Positions 26,401 through 39,464 are shown, counted from the first letter of the stretch. The stretch is 64,000 nucleotides of DNA from Ancylostoma caninum (GCA_037903475.1 JBAJFG010000432.1:434001-498000), one strand, 5' to 3'. Numbers and translations: made by a program. Notes: generated by a model from the letters alone, not told the origin.

Positions 26401-29400
26401 CGGAAATCTTCTATGATTTTAAGAAAAAGAGCTATTTTTGAGGGATTGGAAATGTTTGCCTTCGGCCGTCAATAAACAGGGGTGGGTGGAGACCAGTACG
26501 TGAGATCTTATGTGTTTGTGGCTTCTAAAGATTAAGATTTTTACAGGTTTTCTGGAACAGTCTCAAGCATACGAATTTGCTAACATTTCCCTCTACGGGG
26601 TAAGAAATTATTGGTTGCTACTGAAAGAAAACCCAAAGCAACAATTCATCTTCATAAGTCAAATATTCCGAGACATGAAAACAAACATGCATACATGATG
26701 AGATGGTAGAGGTCAGACTGCAGATGAATATATTATTCAGGAACAACAAGGACAACGAACTGAGCCAGTTAAGGTGAGATAGGAGAAAATCAAAGAAAAA
26801 GCAATAACGAGCTTTGGTTTCAGTCAGCCTTCGGGTATAGGCTCTGTCACATCCAACAAGGCCAACTTCAAGATGTACATTTATTTATTTATTTGTTTAT
26901 CTAATACACCATGAGGGTGTACCACCGAATACAATGCAAAGAGTATGAGTCAGGATCAGAAAGACGAATAAAAAAAACATCATGTAACACCAACAGTTAG
27001 AGCGAGATTAGCAACACAATAAAATAAGTAGGAGTGAAAGCATTTTTGGCTCATCAGTAAGAAACACCGAGATGGCCCTCATCTTACCTTCCTAATTGGA
27101 TTACGAACATTTTTTACATACATAGTGCTGTAGGATGAGCCTTGCTGATTCCTGCAACGCTTACTCACCTCTCGACCAGCAAGCTCATTGACTGAGATAC
27201 CGAAATCCATTAGAGATAACGATGAACCATTATACGCGCACTAGAAATGACGATGGATGGCGAGCGTCGTGGAAATCGTCATGAATTTCCTGCGCATCCT
27301 GAATTTCGCCTATTTATTCTTGAGCAAACTTCATCCTTATCTATTGGATCCTCCCCAAATTTGCACGAATTTAAGTAACTTTATTTAGGCCTCTTTAAAT
27401 GGTTCAAGTCTAACCAAATTCGTTTGTTGAAATGTGTAGGTCTTAGAAGCTGAAGGCAGCCATGCTGGAATACAACCTGTGATGGTCGTACAGCCTTCAC
27501 TGGAAATTTCGCGAAAAGCTGGTTTCTGCAACTTCGTTGTTGCATTTATACAGTGATTGGTGGTGGGATTAGAGAAAGAGTGAAGCAAGAAAGAACTTTT
27601 TTATCGTTGATTTCTGTATTTTTATTTTTTATGTTTTTTTTTGTCGTTCATTCATGTATTGGGTTGGGCAATACAAGTTCGTGCGGTTTTTTTCATCTTG
27701 ATTTTTTACCTGAAATCAAACATTGCTCGATTGCGTGTCAGAAACAATTGTGTAGCTCTTGGCTTACTCGTTACAAATAGTCTGGACGGTTTCCCCATCT
27801 CTCGCCACACTTCATTTTCTGTCGCCTGAGGTGTGAAGCTCCAATTCAACTAGAACGGCAAGGTCCGACAACACCTACTGTTCTACTTCTATCATGGAGC
27901 GGATTCAGCTCAACAGGCAACATATATCAATGTCATCTAGAGAGAAGCAAATTCTTTGGAAAGGACATTGAAGAAATGGATTCCCGCCTCAGGGAGATTA
28001 TTTCTGCCCTGGAGTCCCTTCCCTGAATATAGAGTTTTAGGAACAACGGAACGTCTATCGGCTAGGTTTTGATCTAAATGTAGAGAAGAACCACTAAGAA
28101 TGTTTAATCTCAGCAATATCCAAGTCCACCTAATTCAGCTCGCAAAAAGATATCCAGTGCCCCTGAAAAACTGCACGAAGTTATTGCCCAACCCATTATG
28201 TGGATGTGCTTGTTCATCGATTCAGATAGTTTTTTTTTTCATTTCCACTTTTCACCGAATTTCACTCAGCATAGTGGTGAAACTGAAGTCTAAGCGACAA
28301 CGTTATCTTTCATCAAGAAGACCACTGATTCACGGACGAGTTTTCTCTCCATTAAAATCAAGAGTGTCGTGGTCTAAGTCAGAAATAAGATGCTACATAT
28401 TCTTAAATGTAACTCTGCCTGGAAGCGCTATAGTTTCATTAATCTTGAGTAATCGAAAGGTTGTGGTCGTCGCCATAAAATCGTCCATCGAAGTTGAACG
28501 CTGTGAAATTCTAACAACAAAGATCATGCAATTGCTCGACACAAAAAAATTGTCCTTTCCATGCTTTTTGATATTTGCGCGCTTTTTCAATCACATGCGC
28601 GCGAGTATTCGAGGCATCATCCCATTGTTGGACACAAAAGCTCCTCTCTGTGGGGGTCAGCGGATGCCATCCTAAGCTATCATGGCGAAAAAAAAAACTA
28701 AATTGATGGTACGAAGGGCAGAAGTTTCAAGAGTGTTGTGTTTTTGCGTGGGTTTTTTTTTTCTTCAATAAAAGGCGATGTGGAGGTAAGACCGCTTTTT
28801 CCGCTTTGGTGAGTGTGAAACCAAAAAAGTTTCTATCTGCTTTTTCGGACAAAATTCTAGGTTGGAAAGTCCTCCCGTCAAAAAATCGCGCCATAAAATA
28901 CAACCTCATTCATCTGTACCATTGCAACATATCTAGTGCCAAAAATTGAAAAAAAAGAGATGAGTAGCCCGAGAAAGCTCTGAAAGAATTCAGGACAAGA
29001 AGCAATTTCTTGCAATGTGTCTGTCACTTTAGTTCCTCATTATTTTTTATTAGACGTTTCAAATTGTACTTTTTAAGAAGAGCCGACCTCAGCGATACGG
29101 GCTGCTACCTGTGTGAGGTGAACACAGAGCCGTTGAGCACGATATACGCGGTTTACTTGGATGTGCAAAGTGAGTCATCCTTGAATTCTTCGCGGTTTTC
29201 CTGTGCGTATTTTCCTCAGTACCTCATCAATCTTGGTTTTCATCTCCCTTCTTATACATATACCCATGCCTACTGTCAAAATCCTCTTCGCGGGTTCCGT
29301 CGATTAGGACCTGGCTGTGCAGAAGAATCGAATGGATATATATATGAACTTTAGTGCTCCTTTCATGGATGCCATAAACGGTTCAAAGGAGACCTGCCAC

Positions 29401-32400
29401 TCATCTTTTTTGCGATGATTTTCCATGCAGAAAAACTCTTTCGAGCTGGTTTTGTATGCGTCCGCAGAATCTGATACCGGGACCTTGTGCAGCACTAAAA
29501 ATTTTAGCGTGCGATAGAAATAGATATGCGTATAATATGCGATGTTTTAGGTTTGTCAGTTCTGAAGCACTCCCCAATTTTGGACCATCTATTCATAGCG
29601 TACCCAAGAGTGTTCTTCCTACTTAATTGTAGAAAATTTTGAAAACAGAGCCAAGCGAAATTGAAGGGTGGATCAACAAATAGTACATGTAAGCTCGAGG
29701 TCAGGGGAGAGGCGTAAATCCTTGATTTACTCTTTTCTTTGGTCTCTCGTTGTTCTCATATCTGCGATTGGCAGAATCATATCTGCGGTTGGCAGAAGGC
29801 TCTATTCTTTGGATTCTTTTCCTGTTTTCTCGAATTCTGTTTCATTATCGAGCTTTGTTTACACTAACAAACAGTGAAAGTTAAGGTTTTCAAATAATGT
29901 GCCCAATATAGCAAAATGTTAACAGAACATCAACCTGTGACTTCTTGTCTTAAGTGCATCATTGAAATTACCTTGGGTAAACGCATTGACCTTACTGTGA
30001 ACGACGGGTGAATTTGGAGGTGTTACTTAATACTTTCACTTCTATAATCTCAATGACGCATACTCCCGCTGCTTCTCGACCGGAATCACTTCCAGCAGAT
30101 TTACAATACTGCTCCTAATCTTTGCAAAAAGGACGTGTGCGACGCGTTTAACCGTCGTAAAGCGTCGCTTTTTCATAACACCTTAAAATGAAACCAATTC
30201 CAATTTTTCTTGAAAAGCCAAATCGTGCATTTCATGGCGAATCTTATGATCAGTAAAATTTCCAACATCGTGCTTTTTACTCTGCATAAAACACCATTAA
30301 AAATGAGGTATTTTTATCACTGTGGATTAAGGTGGTCAGGTGCAAAGAAGTCTGCTTAAATTTGTAATGATAATTTTGACTGGTATAAAAAACAATTTTG
30401 AAAAATTCATGAATCATCCGATCCGTTGTGAAAAGAGAATCCATATGTTAAGAAAAAATTGGATATCCTTATTTCTAAGAAGATTACGAAGGGGAGATGC
30501 TTTGAGTATTAGTATCAATGAGTCGCGCGCGTCCTTTTTGCAGGGATTAGGAGCAGTATTGTAGTTTCATGAAAATCACATGCAGTGAGCCTCTCTAGTG
30601 CTGGAATTCACAGCTATCCTGAAGCTCGAAGCGTCTATTCTAAGGCTACATGAAAAATCCTAGGTTCTATATCTAAGTGCTGCCTTCATGTCTTTGGATA
30701 AAGTGTAGTGAGAGAAGCGCTTTGAAGTAGGTGCCACTTTGTCGTGGTGGAGAATGTACACGAATCAATTTGCTGAAAAGACGAAGTATTCCTCCTAATT
30801 TGTCTTTTTTTTTCAGAGCCAGCCACACCAGCCGTGCCTAATCGACGTGAGTTTTTAGCCTTACCATTTTCTACTAATTAATGGCCCATTTTTTTGCTGA
30901 GTTTCTTTCGTACGTTCCTCTTTTGGCAGCAGTTCATTTTGTTGATAGTCTGTTCCAAATTCGACGTCAGTGGGCATCCATGATAGCCTTTTTTCTTCTT
31001 TTTATACTTTTGTATCCCAGCGCATTTTCAGCATCCTTTTTCTCTGACGTCTTTCCCACAATCTTTCCTAATAGAACAGACTATACATGTTTTTGGTTAT
31101 TGATTGAGCGAAGTATTCCCCTCTTCCTTCAGCGACTTACGAGTAGATGTCAAAAAATTTCAAATGAAATAATCATCTACAAGTAAATGAACCAAGAGAT
31201 GTCCTGAATACTTGAATGGCCTTAAAAACACGGCAATCGATCATCCCAGGCAGAAGGGTTCCTGGTCCCACTTGGTATTGCGTCCTCTCTCAATTTGAAG
31301 CCAAATGTGCTTGTTTGTTTTGGGGAAAAATGACCTTCAACTACATCAACATGTGCACTCGCAGTGCAATTCCTACTGTGGGAGGTCCATCCCATGGGAA
31401 CGCCGGCCAGCCCTTTTTGAACGGCGTTTCGACCTCGGACCAAACCAAATCTAACCATGCTCTTTCTTCTATTATTTGTCCGTCTGCCAGTATACTGCAG
31501 TGGAAAATTTGGCAGGGGAACACTGCTGGGTTGGTTTCAGCTCTAGAATGAAGGTTTCAGCTCTAGAATGAAGGTATTTTCCCTCGTTCAAAGACAGTAG
31601 TTCTGGTTATAGCCATCAGCTCGTAGAGAGTGTTTCTCTCATCGGAGCTCCTATTTCAGAACGAGCCACTCGATTAATGGCGAACATGGCCGGCGACGAG
31701 GTCCTCCTGAACTGCACTGTCTCCGTTGGCAGCGAACCTGTAGATGATGAGGTCATTTGGACGAGAGACGGCAAAGAAATGAATCTGAACGACACTAACA
31801 GTAAGTCACTCATTTCTCTCGTGAGCAGCGTTCGAATAGCTGAGTTCTTCGTTCCGCGGGGGTAGGAGCGCGAAATTCGAAATTTGCATAACGAGATTTG
31901 CGTGGCGTTCGGGGGCAATTGAGGATAACCGGCGCGTGAGGAGGGGATGAGAGGTAATGGGATAACTTCAATGGCGACGACTCTCATGAAGTCTTCGGGA
32001 GGAGATAGGGAACAAGCTCTCAGCTGCAAGCGTTGAATTTTTCGATTAATATCCATAAAATACCTAGTAAATATTGCAATTCAGAATCCTAAGCCAGGTG
32101 AGCATAATATATGTAGGCGTAACTGTTTTACTTGTATTAAAATTCCTTCAGCGTGTACATATTTGGAGTTATGATAGAAAATTGTATTCTTGGGATCCCA
32201 AAATGCAACTGAGTTAGTTTCCCGTCTTGTTAAGAATGCTTCCAGGAAAAACAGAAGTTGCAAAAACAGATGTAGAATATGCAATGATGGTGTTTTCATA
32301 CTGCATTTCTCTAATCGCTTCTGAGAGATTTCTTGCATTTCCTCCAACACTGAAATCTGCTTGAAGTTTGAAGATCATCAAAGCGTGAGACAGTCAAAAC

Positions 32401-35400
32401 TTACTGGCTTGTAATTTACAATTGTAACTTTTTTTACCAGCTACCCGAAAAACAGCCAGTTCACCTACAAGTTATTTTCAGGATGAACTCAAAAACGCAC
32501 TTTCTACTCTCGCAAATTATGCTTTTGCAACTCAGCACGTGTCTGTCCTATCCCTCAACTTTATTGAATTAAACTTTTGCATAACCAAATATTGATGTTC
32601 CGGATGTAGCAGCATTTCCTTTCCTAAGAACGGATATGCTGGAACGTCTTAAATCTAGCAAAAATGACGTCGCGATCAGAACTTCGAATTTTTCGAGAAT
32701 TAAGAAGTCTCAGTGAATAATCTTGTGGGCGCACATCAGGTACGAGTAGACAAACATGTAAATGAATTTCAAATATTGAATTCAAAATCTGAATGGTTTG
32801 AATAATAACGTGTATACGTAGTTCGAACTTTTGAACTATTGGATTTATCGCACTTATTAACAAGACCGAACAAATGATTTACTCTAGTAGCTCGTTTTTT
32901 CAGCATTTTTCAAACCAACATTCTTCTACACATCCGGATGAAGGATCTTCTCAAATTTGGGAGAAACCCTTTCCAGATTTGATTATTTTATCACTATGAT
33001 TCCTTTGAACTACACTGTATCTTCATGATCGAGGTTCTTCTGAGGTGGAAAGTGGTATTGCCAACAATTAAGAACTGCACGTGAACTAAGCAGTTTTCCT
33101 AGAGATATCTGAACATTTCTGGTGTCGAGCTAAATACATTGAAGCATTTGGAACTCTTTCACCTGTACATAATTGCTCATGTCGCCGCGTGACTTTACAA
33201 ATACGTACTTGACGAGGGCCTGGCCGGCATGCATCATCGAGGTTACCCAGACTAAGCGTGTCAAAACCCCGGACTTCACCTACCATCAATCTGGAAGTTA
33301 ACATGCTTACCTTAGGTGATCTCAGTGATGCATGATGACCCAGGGCTTGGATGCATCACTAAAGATTACCTGGGGTAAACGTGTTGATATCCTCGTGATA
33401 ACGACGGGTGAATTTGATGGATGACAGCACGTTACCCTGGATAATTTCAAAGATGCCCACCTAGGTATTTTCGACATCTCTTCAGAATAAATTCGTTTTA
33501 ATTGACACCATCATAAACTTCCTTTAATGAAGCAAAATGGAGCCTGACATATGTGGATGTAAAGAGATTTTTTATTCAGTCAAAAACTACCGTTTAATTA
33601 CTAAATTAATTATCACTAGTGACTTGGTGAGATTCCGTTTGTCTCCATTTCGACATATGTACATTACTTGAAGAAACTAGAAATGTCTGGTTTCTAGTTC
33701 TTACCTGTCTCTGGTCTAGGAGTTCTACTTTCTGAGGACAGCTTCATATCTGGGATTTCGTAACGGCTAACGGCTTACTCCTAATTCTTTAAACACCCTT
33801 GATCACATCAGCACATTACAAGTCTCTGTTTAATGAAGAATCCGATAGACTCCTTACGCCATCGATGATTCCCAGATTATTCATATGATTTATTGTTGAT
33901 GAACGATAGAATCTTGTCTGTGAGTTAGAAAATTGTTATGCTTTTCAGAGTATATCTGGAAAGTGAAGCGCTCGGCGGGCATTATCGTGCATACGGTGCG
34001 AATTCGAGAAGCGACAATGGAGGACGATGGTAACTACGCGTGCGAGAGCAAGCACCAGCGAGCCAGCCAGATAGTCCACGTCAACAGTACGTTTTCTTCT
34101 GGTTTGATGTGAAAGTTGATTATCCATGAGGGATCCGAAAACCGCATGGAACTTCGCTTTTGCAGTAGAACTTCAACATTTCGCGAAGGTAGAAGACCTT
34201 CGTGTGCTTAGCGTTAAACATTCATTGCGAAAACGTGCCTAGTTAGATTTTTTGAGAACACGGGGGCATGAAAGACGATCGCTCGCAATTTGAAAGGATT
34301 GGTGCGTAACGTAATCTTTACCTCGCGGAAAAAATGCTTGAGATTGGGTTTTCCAGAGAGTTGTCAGGGATTTCCTTCTTTCTACTATATATGTTCCGTA
34401 AGAGATGAGCGAAACGCCTGGAACATGTATTATAGTGCAGTTTCAACCATATCTACCCGCAAAGTTCTTGGTTCTCTTTTTTACGCATATAATCGGCAGT
34501 TGACAGGTGGCTCTAATCGCTAGCTAATGCATACGAAAATTTTTATTTGATGCTAACACCAACTGGAATTTCCATCTATATGTTTCTAAAGGAATCATAG
34601 CCTGAATGGAAGTTTCGAAGTCCCACCAAGTTTCTCATGATAAAAATCCTTGTGATAACATTTACCTTCGTCAGCGCAATTTACAATAGGAGGGTGCGTT
34701 AGGCGCGCGTAATGATTAGGAATAACCTCTGGCGCAGCCCAGATCCAGAAAAACATAAAGCATGTAGTAAAATCAAATAAAATGGCCTTACTATTAAATC
34801 CTTCCATTTCCTGCCTGCTCTCCCCTGCCATTCCTTCCTAAACTACCGTAATAAGAGCATCCGGAACTGTTTTTTTTTTCAAAACTTCCGACGGAATTCA
34901 CTGCATCTGTTCTCACCCTAGCCGCGAGTCCATGTTCAAATTTGAATCGCTGAAGCCAAGACTTTCGTTGGTGCAGCCCTTAGGACTAAGCCCTTCGAAT
35001 CGACACCGTCGCTGATTAAAACAAAATGTGTCATATATCTTATGTCACGATTTGCAGCGGATAGGGTGATAATATAGGAGCAGTTCTAAAAATGATTGAG
35101 GCTGAATGTTAGTAACGACAACGTCGCTGTGAAGTATGCCCTAGAGCCTAGATTACTCTGTTCCGAGTTGTTCAGGGCTGTGTACACGACATCCCACTCA
35201 ACTGTAGTTCTCTTTAGGATTAGTGGATGTCAGCCGATCGTTCACTAGGAAACGTAACAGTCTCTTCGGATAAGGTTACATCATTGGAAGAATTGGTAAC
35301 CTCATAGTCATGTAGACGATTAAACATAGGTAGCAATTGGGTATAGAAAACGTGACGTATGGGTAAACAGTTTGATGAGTGCTAGGTAAAAAGTAATTTC

Positions 35401-35971
35401 GGGTTAGTTGACATGTTTATGGGTAATCTCAATGACGCATTGGCCCTAGACTCCCAGGCGCATAACCGAGCGAAACCAGGTTAGCAGACCAATCTTCACT
35501 GCCTGCGTCTCCCATCACTTCATGGTCTGGGGCCGCATGCGTCATTCCGATTACCTAGGGTCAACGTGTTAGCACCACGCAAACTTACCCATTGTCAAGA
35601 GGGGCATCAACACGCTTACCCTGGGTAGTCTCAATGATGAGGTGTATCTAACCTTGCTAACCATAACTGGATTGCCCGGTTAATGATTTTCGAGTCCTAT
35701 TTCTCGTTGTCCTCAAGTCACTTTGTTATTTCGATCTTTCAAAGCAGTGCCAGAGTAAATTGGAGAGATCTCATATTTCTTGACGTGCAATACACATAGC
35801 GCAAAGACGCGAGGGTTCCACGAAATCCTGAAGAGGTCAGACTAAATATGTGAAAGAAATAGTGTATGAAACAGTTAATTTTCAGAAGCAGAGGCGCAAC
35901 GCAGCTCGTCCAATTCGTTGGTGCCCCTGCTCGTTACACTCATTTGTGTCGCTATGCAAAGAGTTTTATGA
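11406..35971 (+). CDS. zig-8: Two-Ig-domain neural recognition protein ZIG-8 (Dpr-family relative), complete
   Basis: Eight exons assemble in one frame: 11406-11466, 21007-21149, 23082-23200, 29078-29169, 30817-30846, 31660-31800, 33949-34086, 35886-35971. All have GT..AG ends and matching phases, and they total 810 nt (269 aa). Residues 1-23 are a signal peptide (MLPRLRLFTELSVILALARV). Ig domain 1 has C59, W71, the motif DTGCYLC and C120. Ig domain 2 has NCT at 166-168, W182, the motif DDGNYAC and C227. The C-terminus, after KAEAQRSSSNS, is a hydrophobic tail with no charged residue until R267, as in a GPI-anchor signal. MANMAGDEVLLNCT, ATMEDDGNYACE and ASQIVHVNKAEAQ match C. elegans ZIG-8 as I remember it (268 aa). 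ZIG-8 is the nematode Dpr homologue and is reported to bind RIG-5, a DIP/IgLON-type receptor. Introns are huge (9.5 kb and 5.9 kb) and full of repeats. The start is chosen because this ATG opens a signal peptide joined in phase to exon 2. Confidence 0.93.
11467..21006. other. zig-8 intron 1 (9.5 kb)
   Basis: No gene is recognised inside. It contains homopolymer G runs (13201-13214, about 18030-18042), a poly-C run (about 18236-18248) and a SINE-like tail near 16007-16050. A 230-codon minus-strand open frame at 17032-17724 shows no family motif and is probably chance in a GC-richer patch. Two patches, about 17050-17420 and 18840-19100, are compositionally distinct from the A/T-rich rest and could be conserved regulatory blocks of this presumably neuronal gene, though nothing proves it. 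Confidence 0.5.
21150..23081. other. zig-8 intron 2
   Basis: Holds the 77-bp perfect palindrome (22003-22079) and a degenerate retroelement tail, (TTTA)n followed by TTAATTGCGCCTCGAGGGCA, at about 22757-22800. The remaining sequence is A/T-rich with no reading frame of note. Confidence 0.5.
22003..22079. repeat. Perfect 77-bp palindrome (37-bp arms, 3-nt centre)
   Basis: The arm GAACGTAAGTGAATCCTGCT... (22003-22039) is followed by TAG and then by its exact reverse complement (22043-22079). I find no mismatch in 37 bp. Such perfection means either a very recent fold-back duplication, a hairpin under selection, or a read/assembly artefact from template switching. It lies inside intron 2 of zig-8 on neither side of a splice site. 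Confidence 0.9.
23456..23563. repeat. 108-bp long hairpin (near-perfect inverted repeat)
   Basis: The left arm AGCTACATTTATAGTCTCAT... (from 23456) pairs with the right arm ending at 23563. About 40 positions per arm match, with four differences, and two of these would be G-U pairs in RNA. The central ~25 nt also pair partly (GGAGAT...ATCTTT). Transcribed within intron 3 of zig-8 it would fold into one long stem. It could be a MITE of foldback type or a precursor of small RNAs; nothing in the sequence decides. Confidence 0.8.
23636..23818. repeat. Tetranucleotide microsatellite (TTCA)n with (TTTC)n
   Basis: About 180 bp of imperfect TTCA/CTCA repeats, with an internal (TTTC)n block at about 23768-23805. 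The two overlapping 'Ser-Phe-His' frames across it are repeat artefacts. It starts about 70 bp after the long hairpin. Confidence 0.9.
25537..25895. repeat. Hairpin repeat family in zig-8 introns, cluster 1
   Basis: Units of the type ATCATTGAGATTACCC-GGGTAA-CGTGTTGA and their inverse occur at about 25537-25570, 25799-25822 and 25862-25890. The core ACCC(A/T)GGGT is itself palindromic. The opposed copies CAATTGAAATTACCCAGGGT and ACCCAGGGTAATCTCAATGA border a unit of about 100 bp. The same units recur in clusters 2 to 4, so this is a dispersed short inverted-repeat family. Confidence 0.65.
26878..26925 (-). repeat. Retroelement 3' tail, (TTTA)n plus ACACC..GGTGT motif
   Basis: The repeat ATTTATTTATTTATTTG is followed by TAATACACCATGAGGGTGTA. 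It is the same tail design as at 9763 and 38503, in the same orientation. The body of the element is not recognisable. Confidence 0.55.
29957..30063. repeat. Hairpin repeat family in zig-8 introns, cluster 2
   Basis: GCATCATTGAAATTACCTTG at 29957 opens a unit that continues GGGTAAACGCATTGACC and AACGACGGGTGAATTTGGAG, and it closes with the inverted ATAATCTCAATGACGCAT near 30045-30063. AACGACGGGTGAATTTG also appears in cluster 3, so the interior as well as the ends is conserved. Located in zig-8 intron 4. Confidence 0.65.
31533..31572. repeat. 20-bp tandem duplication
   Basis: GGTTTCAGCTCTAGAATGAA occurs twice in direct tandem with no visible difference, in zig-8 intron 5 about 90 bp upstream of exon 6. 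A similar small tandem pair (ATATCTGCGATTGGCAGAA and ATATCTGCGGTTGGCAGAA) lies at about 29757-29798 in intron 4. Confidence 0.8.
33304..33460. repeat. Hairpin repeat family in zig-8 introns, cluster 3
   Basis: Two abutting units. The first is around ACATGCTTACCTTAGGTGAT...CAGTGATGCATGATGACCCA. The second starts GCATCACTAAAGATTACCTG and continues GGGTAAACGTGTTGATATCC and AACGACGGGTGAATTTGATG, closing with CACGTTACCCTGGATAATTT. Located in zig-8 intron 6. Confidence 0.65.
35412..35645. repeat. Hairpin repeat family in zig-8 introns, cluster 4
   Basis: Units GGGTAATCTCAATGACGCAT (about 35417-35440), GATTACCTAGGGTCAACGTG (about 35551-35570) and CACGCTTACCCTGGGTAGTC followed by TCAATGATGA (about 35611-35640) alternate in orientation. 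Located in zig-8 intron 7, about 240 bp before the final exon. Confidence 0.6.
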
Positions 35972-36284
35972 CACAAACTCGGCACAACATGGTATCCAAT
36001 GAACATATTCACTCCGCTCAAGATGCCGTTATTATCGTTCCTTCGATTATGATTCACACATTGTTTCCTTGAGCACTTTATTCTGCCGCGATCTATGGGA
36101 TGAACAGTATTTCTCTTGTTGGCGTCTTGCGACTACTCTAGCGAATGCGCTGTGCGTAGGGTACGAATTGTACATTCTCTGTTGAATTACCGCTCTTTCA
36201 CTGATTTTGTTCGCGTTGGTTCAACCATTTCCACATATTTATTGAAAATATGTATTTTCAACCTTGTCGATGCATGGATATGTA

Positions 36285-36290
36285 AATAAA
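36285..36290 (+). terminator. Polyadenylation signal AATAAA of zig-8
   Basis: A canonical AATAAA lies 314 bp after the zig-8 stop codon, followed by a T-rich stretch. No better signal occurs between the stop and this point, so the 3' UTR is probably about 330 nt. Confidence 0.65.
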
Positions 36291-37579
<1,289 letters not shown>

Positions 37580-39067
37580 GTATATGGACTTTGCTCGGGA
37601 AGCCTTTTTTAAGCACTTTCCATATGGAGGGCAGAAAAATGATTATTTTTCGTATCACGTACTTCGTTTTTTTTCGAATTTGGAGGATCCACACGTCATA
37701 GTTCAGAGTAGTTCCGGCTCCACCTGAGCTGAGTCAACCGTAGAGATGAAAGTCGGTCCAGGTAAAACGTGTTTAACTGAACTGCTTCACCAACAAGCTA
37801 GTCCCTACAAGTTCAGACGGCGACACTGCCTAACTTGTGGAACCATCAATCATCCATGGCAGTGAGACCTGGGTTACGAGGAAAAAACCTATGAAGAAGT
37901 TACGAACGGTTAATTAGTTACAAAGCTATGAAAAAGCGGAGGTTGATATGAAAGATTCTAGTATCGTACTTCTTCATTGTTCCACTGATAGTTGCTCGAA
38001 GAATATGTACAGCAAACTTACCACAAATAATATATCAAGCAATCAAGTGAAAATGGGCTAGCGCCAGGAAAGTAGCTAATAAGGGAGGGAACATATGGGC
38101 AAAAAGAACTAGAAAATAGCGACCGTAGCCATTGAAGAGATGAATCGGACAACCGAAAACAAGATGGAGGGAGCTCAATGTTCATGAGCGATAAATTTGA
38201 AGGGAATTTTCGTTGGCTATACTTTTTCGGTAGGACAGGCAATACCATTTCCTGGAGAATCAGTGACAAAGTTGTCTGGATATATAAAAGGCGGAGGAAT
38301 AGAGTTAGCGAGGCATATTTCGCTTATATGAAATGCATATACATAGCCCCGTGTGTACGCTGGGTTTGTTATGCGAAACGACGAGTTCATTCCAATCTTA
38401 GTTGGAGGTTCAGCCATCGACGTCATCGCCACGGGCGCCTAGTGGATGAGAAAACGTATTCCGATGACCACTATCATGATATGATTCCCAGCAATATCGG
38501 AATCTATTTATTTGTTTATTTATTTATTTATTTATTTATTTATTACACCACAATGGTGCGCCATGTTTCGTCGTGTAAACGTAGGCAATACATAATATAA
38601 TAAAGAACCAGCGTAACATGTGGATGTCAAATTATCTAGAAACGTGGAATTCAAACTCATTGATCCTGACCTATGCAGTCGATAACACTTTCTGAACCTA
38701 GTGGTTGTAACCTTAGTTTTCTAATCGGTTCAAGAGCTAGTACAGAGAGAATAGGCGGACTGGTGCAAGGTCTACCGGGGAATGGAAAACGTACTGCACA
38801 AGAATCTCTTTTGATTTTCGGTATGAATTACTTCGCTGTTTATAACCCTTTTGGTTGACAATATACATATACATGTGGGTGGAATATATTTATTGGGGAC
38901 TAAATTTGTGTGATTTTTCATTGGTATAGAAACCACTAATTTCCACGAACACTGTCAATCACACTAAATTGGTTGCATAGCTCCCTCCCTCTTCTATCAA
39001 CATTACCAGAGACAGGGCAGCATGTTGGCTCCATCTCCACCAAAAATTGCTTTGTTTGAGACAACTC
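37580..39067. other. Intergenic, with a retroelement tail
   Basis: Mostly unremarkable A/T-rich DNA. A 140-codon frame (38178-38600) has no recognisable domain and ends in the retroelement tail at 38503-38563: (TTTA)n followed by TTACACCACAATGGTGCGCC, the third clear copy of the tail seen at 9763 and 26878. Confidence 0.5.
38503..38563 (-). repeat. Retroelement 3' tail, (TTTA)n plus ACACC..GGTG motif
   Basis: A (TTTA)n run of about 40 bp is followed by TTACACCACAATGGTGCGCC. It has the same design and orientation as the tails at 9763 and 26878, supporting a dispersed SINE or non-LTR family. Confidence 0.6.
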
Positions 39068-39391
39068 ACAAGGGAAGTGCAAGAGGCTAACCCCGGGGAT
39101 CCCAGCGAGCCACACATTTCCAGAAGCCTTGTCTAGGGTGATTATAATGCATACATATTATTTTTCCCCAATGGTCAGGATGCGCCCAGGAGAGCGCGTC
39201 CAAGATTTTTCTTCTTCGCTGCCATAGGGGTCCATTTTACAGGCGACTCATGCAACGTTGACGGCTCAAACTTACTGAGATTACTGTAATTAGCTGTCTC
39301 ATGGACTGTAGAGTGTTTGGAAACACAATTGTGAACGACCCTGCTCCGCTGGGTATGCGATCATGAGCAATTGCCACAGGCATGCCACCCG

Positions 39392-39464
39392 TGGCGGAGT
39401 GGCCAAGTGGGTAGCGTGTCGGATTGTCAGCCAGAGTGTCGAGGGTTTGGATCCCGTCCGCGGA
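39392..39464 (+). tRNA. tRNA-like sequence, probably SINE head or pseudogene (GTC anticodon position)
   Basis: 73 nt with tRNA layout. The acceptor arms TGGCGGA and TCCGCGG pair at five of seven positions plus one wobble. An A-box-like TGGCCAAGTGGGTAGC and a B-box-like GGTTTGGATCC are spaced correctly, and the anticodon loop is TTGTCAG. The anticodon and T stems have mismatches (G-A, A-C) and the T loop is not the standard TTCRANT. It is not the nematode tRNA-Asp I would expect for GTC. More likely a tRNA-derived SINE or decayed tRNA than a working gene. Confidence 0.4.

Larger units (their letters stand above)
23201..29077. other. zig-8 intron 3 (5.9 kb)
   Basis: Contains the 108-bp hairpin at 23456-23563, the tetranucleotide tract at 23636-23818, the hairpin-family cluster at 25537-25895 and a retroelement tail at 26878-26925. 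The octamer-like ATGCAAATTA near 24735 (POU plus homeodomain type) and GC-richer patches at about 24590-24830 and 26120-26290 are possible neuronal enhancers by motif and composition alone. A 191-codon frame at 28100-28675 has no recognisable domain. Confidence 0.5.

Noticed and set aside
28100..28675. 191-codon plus-strand frame in zig-8 intron 3
   Set aside because: Mixed composition with no motif, inside an intron between well-supported exons; likely chance.
25537..35645. CRISPR-like array from repeated short units
   Set aside because: The units are spread over 10 kb, alternate in orientation and lie in introns of a eukaryotic gene; this is a transposon-like family.
39392..39464. Functional tRNA-Asp gene
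   Set aside because: Mismatches in anticodon and T stems and a non-standard T loop; a SINE head or pseudogene is more likely.
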